Source of the DNA: Salinarimonas soli
GTDB taxonomy: Bacteria > Pseudomonadota > Alphaproteobacteria > Rhizobiales > Beijerinckiaceae
Assembly: GCF_008386575.1 (NCBI RefSeq)
Contig: NZ_VUOA01000054.1
Span: 1-35,188 of the forward strand
Reading direction: 5' to 3'
Length of the DNA: 35,188 bases
Positions 1 to 6,977 of the stretch are shown piece by piece (the stretch's first letter is position 1; each line of letters starts with the position of its first letter). Under the pieces are notes generated by a model. The model searched no databases and was not told the DNA's origin. It saw nothing but the letters and a program-made list of their open reading frames with translations. The translations under genes were made by a program, and so were the position numbers.

Positions 1-1351
1 CAAGCTCGTACAAGGTCACCACGGGACCAGGGCGCACGTTGATGATCTCGCCGCGCACGCCGAAATCCTCCAGCGTCGATTCGAGCAGGGTGGCGTTCTG
101 CTCCAGCGCGTCGGCCGAGACGGCGGCGGTGGCGGCCTTCTTGGGCTCGGCCAGCAGCGTCAGGGCGGGCAGCTCGTAATCGTCCACGTCGGCGGGGACG
201 GGGGCGCGGCCGGTCTCGCGGGCGATCCGCTGGCCGGGCTGGGGAGCGGCGGCCGGCATGGTGACCCGGCTCGGCGCCGCCTCGGCGGCCTTCGGGGCCG
301 GCGCGGGCGGGGGGAGGGGATCGTCGAACGCGTCGTCGAGGGGCTCGTCGAGGGGTTCCCAGGGCTCGTCGTCCTCGGGCTCGGGGACGGGCGGCAGCGC
401 GGCGCGGCCTGCGGGCGCCGGCGCGGCGGGGCGGGGAGCCGGCTCGGGCGCGCGGGCGCGGGGCGCCACGGGGGCCGAATCGAGCACGGGCTCGCGGCGG
501 CGCACGGGCACCGCGGCGGGCTCCTCGTAAGGCTCGCGGCGCAGGGCGCCCCGCGGGGTCGCGGGAACGAACTCGTCGTCGTCGCGGGCGGCGCGCAGCT
601 GCTCCAGGCGCCGGCGCAGGTTGCCCTTGAAGCTCATGATCCCGTGGGCGGCGGCCCCGACGGCGAGCACGATCCAGCTCGGCTCGTCGTCCCGGGGCGC
701 GTCGTCGTGCTCCTCGGGCTCGGGAACCCGGCTGCGGCGCACGGGAGCGGGCTCGGGCTCCTCCTCGCGCTCGTCGGCCTCCGCGAAGCCGAAGCCGCAG
801 GCCGCGGTGACGGAGAGGATCGCGACGCCCGCGAACATGAAGCCGATGAGCGCCGTGCCGGCCCCGCCGGACGTGCCCGTGACGGTGCGGACGGCCGTGA
901 GGAGCGCGTCGCCCACCACGCCGCCCAGGCCCGTCGGCAGGGGCCAGCGGGCGGTGGCCGGAAGCGCGCTCGCGACCGCCGTGGCGGCGCCCGAGCCCGC
1001 GACCCAGAGCGCGAAGCGCAGGCCCAGCCGCTCCAGCGGGCGCCCGCGCATGAGGCACCAGCCCCACGCCACGAGCGGGGCCAGCACCGCGATGCCCCCT
1101 AGGCCCACGAGCTGCATCAGGAGATCCGCCACCGCGGCGCCGGGATAGCCCAGCACGTTGCGCACGGGGGCCTGCGTGGCGTGGTTGAAGCTCGGATCCT
1201 CCACCGACCACGTGGCCAGGGCCGCCACGAGGGCGCCCGCGCCTCCCATGAGGCTGATGCCGAGAAGCTCGCGCGCGCGCCGGGCCAGGAAGCCGCGCAG
1301 GGCCTCCGTGACGATCTCGAAGGGCGTGGGTTGACGACGGATCGTGCGCAT
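1..1351 (-). CDS. ftsK: DNA translocase FtsK, N-terminal part (gene runs off the left edge)
   Basis: The frame is open for 450 codons from an ATG at 1351 down to the window edge. Residues 1-200 carry hydrophobic segments in the layout of FtsK N-termini, with the family motif around DPSFNHAT near residue 53. A long Pro/Ala/Glu-rich linker follows (about residues 200-400). The end reads YELPALTLL, then LEQNATLLESTLEDFGVRG and INVRPGPVVTLYEL, which is the conserved entry to the FtsK alpha domain. The RecA-like motor and the gamma domain lie beyond base 1. FtsK anchors at the division septum and pumps chromosome termini through it so that dimers are resolved. Genes on its upstream side (amtB, glnK) are also on the minus strand but are separated by a strong terminator, so ftsK is probably transcribed on its own. 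The ATG is chosen because the N-terminal sequence begins in the usual place; no strong ribosome site is visible. Family assignment is secure. Confidence 0.93.
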   Translation of the reverse strand, partial: MRTIRRQPTPFEIVTEALRGFLARRARELLGISLMGGAGALVAALATWSVEDPSFNHATQAPVRNVLGYPGAAVADLLMQLVGLGGIAVLAPLVAWGWCLMRGRPLERLGLRFALWVAGSGAATAVASALPATARWPLPTGLGGVVGDALLTAVRTVTGTSGGAGTALIGFMFAGVAILSVTAACGFGFAEADEREEEPEPAPVRRSRVPEPEEHDDAPRDDEPSWIVLAVGAAAHGIMSFKGNLRRRLEQLRAARDDDEFVPATPRGALRREPYEEPAAVPVRRREPVLDSAPVAPRARAPEPAPRPAAPAPAGRAALPPVPEPEDDEPWEPLDEPLDDAFDDPLPPPAPAPKAAEAAPSRVTMPAAAPQPGQRIARETGRAPVPADVDDYELPALTLLAEPKKAATAAVSADALEQNATLLESTLEDFGVRGEIINVRPGPVVTLYEL

Positions 1352-1466
1352 GGGCCGGATCGTGACGTTGGAACGAACCCCGACCCTAGGAGGGCGCGGT
1401 TAAGGGCCGATTAACCTTGCGGGACCGGGGCCGGGGTCGGAAAGGGACGCCCCGGCCCGCCGCATG

Positions 1467-1493
1467 AAAAAGCCCCGGCCGTGTGGCCGGGGC
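1467..1493 (-). terminator. Rho-independent terminator of glnK-amtB
   Basis: On the minus strand a perfect 9-bp GC stem (GCCCCGGCC / GGCCGGGGC, 1472-1493, loop of 4) is followed directly by five T (1467-1471). It sits about 26 bp past the amtB stop codon and before ftsK. Confidence 0.9.
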
Positions 1494-1519
1494 TCGTCTC
1501 GTCCGCCGTGCGGAAGGGA

Positions 1520-2881
1520 TCAGTAATTGTAGGCGCGCTCGCCGTGGTCGGCGAGGTCGAGGCCCTCGCGCTCGGCCTCCTGGGTGACCCGCAGGCCCAC
1601 GACGAGGTCGACGAGCTTGAAGAGGACCACCGAGCCGATGCCGGTCCAGGCGAGGGTGACGCCCACCGCCACGAGCTGCTTCCACACCTGCGTGCCGATG
1701 GAGAAGTCCGCCGCGCCGAGCCCGCCGAGCGCCGGCGAGGCCACCACGCCCGTGAGGATCGCGCCGATGAGGCCGCCGACCCCGTGGATGCCGAACACGT
1801 CGAGGGCGTCGTCGTAGCCCAGCGCGTTCTTCACCGCCGTGCAGGCGAAGTAGCAGCCCGCGCCCGCGACCAGGCCGAGCACGATCGCGCCCATGGGGCC
1901 CGAGAGGCCTGCGGCCGGGGTGATGGCAACGAGGCCCGCCACCGCGCCCGAGGCGACGCCGAGCAGTGAGGCCTTGCCCTTGGCGCTGGCCTCGACGGTC
2001 ATCCAGGCGAGGCCCGCCGCGGCGGGGGCCACGATGGTGTTGAGGAGGGCGAGCGCCGCCGTGCCGGTGGCCTCGAGGTTCGAGCCCGCGTTGAAGCCGA
2101 ACCAGCCCACCCACAGGAGGCAGGCGCCGATGAGGGTCATGGTCAGCGAGTGCGGGGCCATGAGGTCGCGGCCGTAGCCAAGGCGCTTGCCGATGAGGAG
2201 GGCGCCTATGAGGCCCGCGACGCCCGAGTTGATGTGCACCACGGTGCCGCCCGCGAAGTCGAGGGCGCCCAGCGTGAACAGGTACCCGTCCGAGTGCCAG
2301 ACCATGTGGGCGATGGGGATGTAGACGAAGGTCACCCAGAGCACCGTGAACAGCATCACGGCCGAGAACTTGATGCGCTCGGCGAAGGCGCCGACGATCA
2401 GCGCCGGGGTGATGGCCGCGAAGGTGAGCTGGAAGGCCACGAAGGTCAGCTCGGGGATGACCACGCCCTTGGTGAAGGTGTCGGAGGTCGAGTCCGGCAC
2501 GACGCCGGCGAGGAAGGCCTTGGAGAAGCCGCCCACGATCGACGTGATGCTCCCGCCCGACGTGAAGGCGAGGGAGTAGCCGTAGAGCACCCAGATGATT
2601 GCCACCACGCTGAACACGGCGAAGACCTGCATCAGGACCGAGAGCATGTTCTTGGTCCGCACCAGGCCGCCATAGAACAGGGCCAGGCCCGGAAGCGTCA
2701 TGAGGATCACGAGGATGGTGGAGACCATCATCCACGTGGTGTCGCCCTTCATGGGGACGGCGGCCGCGGCGGCCGGAGCCTCGGCGGCGGGAGCGGCGGC
2801 TTGCGCCAGGGCCGGCTCGGCGGCGGCGAGGGCCAGCCCGCAGCCCGCGAGCAGGGCCGGAACGAGGAGCTTGAGCTTCAT
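1520..2881 (-). CDS. amtB: Ammonium transporter AmtB
   Basis: 453 aa. Amt/Rh-family ammonium channel of the inner membrane. Residues 1-26 look like a cleavable signal peptide (KLKLLVPALLAGCGLALAA...ALAQA), followed by an Ala/Pro-rich stretch and then the usual array of about 11 membrane helices. The two pore histidines are visible in GGTVVHINSG and VFGIHGVGGL. The C-terminus (EREGLDLADHGERAYNY) is the conserved cytoplasmic tail that contacts the PII protein. The ATG at 2881 has GGAG seven bases upstream; the frame stays open further upstream but that stretch overlaps glnK and is not used. glnK ends 32 bp upstream on the same strand, so the two form an operon ending in a clear terminator at 1467-1493. 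Expression is probably nitrogen-controlled through the sigma-54-like site upstream of glnK. Confidence 0.97.
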   Translation of the reverse strand: MKLKLLVPALLAGCGLALAAAEPALAQAAAPAAEAPAAAAAVPMKGDTTWMMVSTILVILMTLPGLALFYGGLVRTKNMLSVLMQVFAVFSVVAIIWVLYGYSLAFTSGGSITSIVGGFSKAFLAGVVPDSTSDTFTKGVVIPELTFVAFQLTFAAITPALIVGAFAERIKFSAVMLFTVLWVTFVYIPIAHMVWHSDGYLFTLGALDFAGGTVVHINSGVAGLIGALLIGKRLGYGRDLMAPHSLTMTLIGACLLWVGWFGFNAGSNLEATGTAALALLNTIVAPAAAGLAWMTVEASAKGKASLLGVASGAVAGLVAITPAAGLSGPMGAIVLGLVAGAGCYFACTAVKNALGYDDALDVFGIHGVGGLIGAILTGVVASPALGGLGAADFSIGTQVWKQLVAVGVTLAWTGIGSVVLFKLVDLVVGLRVTQEAEREGLDLADHGERAYNY

Positions 2882-2913
2882 GGTGGAACTCCGATGGGGT
2901 GCTGGGGAGCGCG

Positions 2914-3354
<441 letters not shown>

Positions 3355-3482
3355 AGTGGGGCCAGCTGGGCGATTCGGGGCCGCGGAACCCCCGAATGGG
3401 GGCCGGGCGTAGCGTGGCTCCCGGACGGGGACGGGCCCGGAGCACGATTGCACAGATTTTAAGCGGTCTTGCCCCCGCGTAA

Positions 3483-3521
3483 TTGCCTAAACTTGAGGCA
3501 AATGCCCCGCCTGATCAGGCG
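3483..3521. repeat. Two adjacent dyads at the 3' end of tesB
   Basis: Dyad 1: TTGCCT-aaacttg-AGGCAA (3483-3501). Dyad 2: a perfect 14-bp palindrome CGCCTGATCAGGCG (3508-3521) that includes the tesB stop codon. They may end tesB transcription or bind a protein; there is no T-run typical of an intrinsic terminator. Confidence 0.5.
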
Positions 3522-4381
3522 AGGTCCAAGCGCTGGCGGATCAGCCCCTCCTGCGCCACCGAGGCGACGAGCCGTCCGTCGCCCGTATGGATCGACCCGC
3601 GCGAGAAGCCCCGGGCCCCCGAGGCGCTGGGGCTGTCCTGGGCGTAGAGCATCCAGTCGTCGGCCCGGAACGGGCGGTGGAACCACAGGGCGTGGTCGAG
3701 GCTCGCCGCCTGGATCGAGCGCTCGAACACGGTCCGCCCGTGCGCCGCGAGGGAGGAATCGAGCAGCGTCATGTCGGACGCGTAGGCGAGCACCGCCTGG
3801 TGCACGGCCGGGTCGTCGGGCAGGGCGCCCGTGGCGCGGATCCAGAGATTGAAGCGCGGCTCCATGGGCTCCCGGCTGGTGTAGCGGGTATATTCCACAG
3901 GGCGCAGCTCGATCGGCCGCTCGCGCTCGTAATAGGCCCGCACGGGATCCGGCATGAGCGGCAGGACGCTTTCGCGCACCTGCGCCTCGATCGGCAGGTT
4001 CTCGGGGCCCGGCACGGCGGGCATGGGGGCCGCGTGGTCGAAGCCCGGCTCGTCGACATGGAACGAGGCCGACATGGAGAAGATCGCCTGCCCGTGCTGG
4101 ATCGCCACCACGCGGCGCGTCGTGAAGCTGCCCCCGTCGCGAATGCGCTCGACCTCGTAGATGATCGGCACCTTCGGGTCGCCCGGGCGCAGGAAATAGC
4201 CGTGCAGCGAATGGGCGAGCCGCCCCTCCACGGTGCGGGCGGCGGCCACCAGGGCCTGCCCGATCACCTGCCCGCCGAACACGCGCTGCCAGCCCACCTG
4301 CGGGCTGCGACCCCGGAACAGGTTGCGCTCCAGGGGCTCGAGATCGAGGATGGCGAGGAGATCGTCGACGGCGCGCGACAT
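3515..4381 (-). CDS. tesB: Acyl-CoA thioesterase II (TesB)
   Basis: 288 aa, the usual TesB length. Double-hotdog thioesterase that hydrolyses acyl-CoA to free acid and CoA in the cytoplasm. Recognised by LEPLERNLFRGRSP, RVFGGQVIGQALVAA and HSLHGYFLRPGD in the first hotdog, and YASDMTLLDSSL, SLDHALWFHRPFRADDW and VASVAQEGLIR in the second. The conserved Asp (ASDMTLL) and Gln (VAQEG) of the TesB active site are present. The start at 4381 fits the family start and has GAAAGAG upstream; the longer frame from 4582 would overlap the divergent hydroxylase gene. It diverges from the UbiH-type gene with about 100 bp between start codons, which must hold both promoters. Confidence 0.95.
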   Translation of the reverse strand: MSRAVDDLLAILDLEPLERNLFRGRSPQVGWQRVFGGQVIGQALVAAARTVEGRLAHSLHGYFLRPGDPKVPIIYEVERIRDGGSFTTRRVVAIQHGQAIFSMSASFHVDEPGFDHAAPMPAVPGPENLPIEAQVRESVLPLMPDPVRAYYERERPIELRPVEYTRYTSREPMEPRFNLWIRATGALPDDPAVHQAVLAYASDMTLLDSSLAAHGRTVFERSIQAASLDHALWFHRPFRADDWMLYAQDSPSASGARGFSRGSIHTGDGRLVASVAQEGLIRQRLDLA

Positions 4382-4484
4382 GCGGGGCTCTTTCGGGCTT
4401 GACGCCGGGGGGCGGGACGGGTCGCTTGCGGTTCGACCCCGTTTGGCGGCCCCCGTCAAGCGCTTCAGCCGAGAGCGAAAGCCC

Positions 4485-5747
4485 ATGTCGAACCCCACCG
4501 ACGCCGCCCCCCGCCCCGAGCCCTGGACCGTGGCGATCGCGGGCGGGGGCATCGCCGGCCTCTCCCTGGCGCTCGCCCTCAAATCCGCCCTGCCCGACGC
4601 GGTGGACGTGATCCTGTTCGATCCCGCGCTCTCGCGCGATCCCCGCGGCGACCGGCGCGCCTATGCGGTCGCGGCCGCGGCGCGGCGGATGTTCACGGCC
4701 TTGGGCGTCTGGGAGGCGGTCTCAGGCGGCGAGCAGCCCATCCTCGACATGGTGGTGACCGACAGCCGCCTCGGCGACGTCGTGCGGCCGGTCTTCCTCA
4801 CCTTCGAGGGCGACGCCGGCACGGGCGAGCCCTTCGCCCACATGGTGGAGAGCGGCGCCCTCGTCGCCACCCTGCTCGACGCCTGCCGCGCCGCCGGCGT
4901 GCGGCTGGAGACGGGGAGCGTGCGGGGCTACCAGGCGGACGGGCCCTGCGTGCGCGTCGACGCCGGGGACGGGGCACCGATCAAGGCCCATCTCCTCGTC
5001 GCGGCGGATGGCGGGCGCTCGCGGCTGCGGGGCGAGGCGGGCATCGGCTGGGTGGGCTGGTCCTATCCGCAATCGGGCATCGTCGCCACCATCGGCCACG
5101 AGCGCGACCACGAGGGCCGCGCGGTCGAGCACTTCCTGCCGTCGGGCCCTTTCGCGATCCTGCCGCTCGCGCCGGGCGGCGCGCTCGGCCACCGCTCCTC
5201 CATCGTCTGGACGGAGCGCAACGAGGTCGTGCCCCACATGCTGGCGCTCTCCCCCGAGGACGCGCTCGCCGAGATCGAGCGCCGCTTCGGGCTGCAGCTC
5301 GGGCGGCTCGCCCTGGAGACGCCCCTGCGGGCCTATCCCCTGTCCTTCGGCATCGCCCGCGATTTCGTCGCCCCGCGCCTGGCGCTGCTCGGCGACGCCG
5401 CCCACGTGATCCACCCCATCGCGGGCCAGGGCCTCAATCTCGGCCTCAAGGACGTGGCGTCGCTGGCCGAGGCCGTGGTGGACGCCGCGCGGCTGGGCAT
5501 GGACCCAGGCGGGGCGGACGTGCTCGAAACCTACCAGCGTGCCCGCCGCTTCGACACCCTCGCCATGGGCGTGGTCACCGACGGCCTGAACCGCCTGTTC
5601 TCCAACGACGCCACGCCGATCCGCCTCGTGCGGGATCTGGGCCTGGGCCTGGTCGACCGCCTCCCGGTGCTCAAGCGCTTCTTCATCCGGGAAGCCGCCG
5701 GCATGTCGCCCTCCACGCCCCGGCTCATGCGCGGCGAGGTGCTGTGA
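4485..5747 (+). CDS. UbiH/UbiF/COQ6-family FAD-dependent hydroxylase
   Basis: 420 aa, typical for class A flavin monooxygenases of ubiquinone synthesis. The Rossmann motif GGGIAGLSLALAL lies at about residue 18, the DG motif at AADGGRSRLRGEAG, and the second FAD motif at LALLGDAAHVIHPIAGQGLNLGLKD, which is characteristic of the UbiH/VisC/COQ6 group. Such enzymes hydroxylate the ring of polyprenyl-phenol intermediates at the inner membrane using O2. Which ring position is attacked (UbiH, UbiF, UbiI or UbiL role) cannot be told from sequence here, so no symbol is given. The ATG at 4485 follows GAGAG and gives the standard N-terminus; the open frame upstream is read-through over tesB. Confidence 0.92.
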   Translation: MSNPTDAAPRPEPWTVAIAGGGIAGLSLALALKSALPDAVDVILFDPALSRDPRGDRRAYAVAAAARRMFTALGVWEAVSGGEQPILDMVVTDSRLGDVVRPVFLTFEGDAGTGEPFAHMVESGALVATLLDACRAAGVRLETGSVRGYQADGPCVRVDAGDGAPIKAHLLVAADGGRSRLRGEAGIGWVGWSYPQSGIVATIGHERDHEGRAVEHFLPSGPFAILPLAPGGALGHRSSIVWTERNEVVPHMLALSPEDALAEIERRFGLQLGRLALETPLRAYPLSFGIARDFVAPRLALLGDAAHVIHPIAGQGLNLGLKDVASLAEAVVDAARLGMDPGGADVLETYQRARRFDTLAMGVVTDGLNRLFSNDATPIRLVRDLGLGLVDRLPVLKRFFIREAAGMSPSTPRLMRGEVL

Positions 5748-5853
5748 GGGGGAGGGCGCCGCTTCGCGTCAGGCGACCCGCCGGGGGCGGGCCCGATCCG
5801 CTCAGCGGCGCGCCCTGAGAGTCTGACCCGAAAGGTCTTGCTCCTCCCCCCCC

Positions 5854-5973
5854 CCTCATGCTGAGGAGCCCGCGCCAGCGGGCGTCTCGAAGCACGCACC
5901 ACGCCTGCCACAGCCATCCTGTAATCCCTGGAACGCCCTTCGAGGCTCGCTCCGCTCACACCTCAGGACGAGG
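5854..5973. repeat. Palindromic intergenic repeat element
   Basis: The left arm begins CCTCATGCTGAGGAGCC, continues with a short GC hairpin (cccgcgccagcggg) and reaches GTCTCGAAG. The right arm begins CTTCGAGGCTCGC and ends CTCAGGACGAGG, which is the imperfect complement of the left arm. Elements with this head and tail (a CCTCATnCTGAGGAG head, a CTTCGAG motif inside) are repeated between genes of many Hyphomicrobiales. Only one copy is in this window, so the family assignment rests on memory of the motif. It carries no transposase. Confidence 0.6.
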
Positions 5974-5998
5974 TAGGAGGGTGGGCCGTACTTATGAG

Positions 5999-6307
5999 TC
6001 AGCCTCTGAGATCGGCGACGTCGGCGGCGGCCTTCGCTCGGGGCTTCGCCTTCGCCATGATCTTGCGTGCCCCGGTGCCCCGGCGCGAGCCCGTCGACGC
6101 GAACCGCGCCGGCGTCCGGGCACGCGCCACCGTCGGGACGGGCTGGGTCACGGCGTTGGCCGCCGGTGGCGAGGCGGGCTGTGCGTCCGGCGCAAGGCCC
6201 GGGAGGGCAGCCCCGGCAAGGGCGAAGGCAAAGGCCAGCCCGTCGAAGGCCAGGGCCGGCGCGGGTACAAGCAAAATCGCTGCGATCAGGGCCATCCTCA
6301 TTTTCAT
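5999..6307 (-). CDS. Small exported basic protein, unknown function
   Basis: 102 aa, not recognised. The start MKMRMALIAAILLVPAPALA is a clear Sec signal peptide: basic N-region, hydrophobic core, AxA cleavage near residue 20. The mature part is rich in Ala, Pro, Arg and Lys with no cysteine and no recognised domain, and ends in a basic stretch (KIMAKAKPRAKAAADV). The ATG at 6307 is picked because GGAGG lies five bases upstream; an alternative ATG five codons earlier has no such site. It stands alone between the palindromic repeat and an orphan ORF on the other strand. Likely periplasmic. The signal peptide and ribosome site support a real gene; function is unknown. Confidence 0.6.
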   Translation of the reverse strand: MKMRMALIAAILLVPAPALAFDGLAFAFALAGAALPGLAPDAQPASPPAANAVTQPVPTVARARTPARFASTGSRRGTGARKIMAKAKPRAKAAADVADLRG

Positions 6308-6553
6308 CGAGACCTCCACCACGATAGTCCGCTTCGTACGACCGGAGATTTCTTCCTAGGGGACCGTGCTCATGGCTCGAAACCTAAAGGATCGGTGTCC
6401 CGCGGAATTGTGAGATCACCTTGGATATTGCCGGATGGGACGAGATCCATCGCGCAGGCTTCATGCGACAACCTTGTCCGAGCCGCCCTGTGGCGTCCGT
6501 GGGGGATGTGCGCCTTCTTTGGAAGGTTCTGGAAATCAGCGAAGGACATCGCC

Positions 6554-6943
6554 ATGGTGCGATGCCACCAGAGCGGAAAGCATTTCTTCTTCGCGCTTCA
6601 GGCGCCGGCACCGCCGGCCAATCTGATCGGGGGCGTGTTCAGCGGTTCCGCCATCCATGACGCGAGCGCCCGCCCGGTCGCATGCCGGATCCTGCTCATC
6701 CGAGACCGCGCGAGCGAACGGGCGCCGGCCGCACGGCCCACCTATATGCCGCCGTCGACGAACCTCATCGCCGGCCTGCTGGTCAGTCTCGGCTACGACC
6801 CCGAGGAGAACTGCCGCGGCCCCGCCGATCGGTTCGGGGCCTTCCTGATGGAGCGGTCGGGGGCGGGTCTGCTGGACACCCCCGCCGACGCCGTCGGGAC
6901 CCTGGGCTTCGCGCTGGACAGCCTTGGGGCGATGCCGGCATAG
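6554..6943 (+). CDS. Hypothetical protein (orphan ORF)
   Basis: 129 aa, not recognised. GAAGGA lies seven bases before the ATG at 6554 and third codon positions are mostly G/C, especially in the last 65 codons. The C-terminal half (from about residue 65, an internal ATG at 6746) looks the most protein-like: NLIAGLLVSLGYDPEENC, then RFGAFLMERSG. No signal peptide or domain is seen. It converges on the PAS kinase gene, 34 bp apart. It could be a short gene starting at 6746, or a decayed fragment. Coding status is uncertain. Confidence 0.35.
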   Translation: MVRCHQSGKHFFFALQAPAPPANLIGGVFSGSAIHDASARPVACRILLIRDRASERAPAARPTYMPPSTNLIAGLLVSLGYDPEENCRGPADRFGAFLMERSGAGLLDTPADAVGTLGFALDSLGAMPA

Positions 6944-6977
6944 CGTCCGCCAGCGCGGTGGAGCGATGCTCGGCCTC

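Noticed and set aside
258-1148. Plus-strand open frames over the ftsK region
   Set aside because: They are antisense frames kept open by high GC; the minus strand carries the conserved FtsK sequence.
1386-2735. 449-codon Arg/His/Gly-rich minus-strand frame over amtB
   Set aside because: It is an out-of-frame shadow of amtB; composition (R, H, G, P) is that of shifted GC-rich codons.
3430-3480. NtrC-like half-sites upstream of glnK
   Set aside because: TGCAATCGTGC on the minus strand resembles half of an NtrC site but the second half and spacing do not fit.
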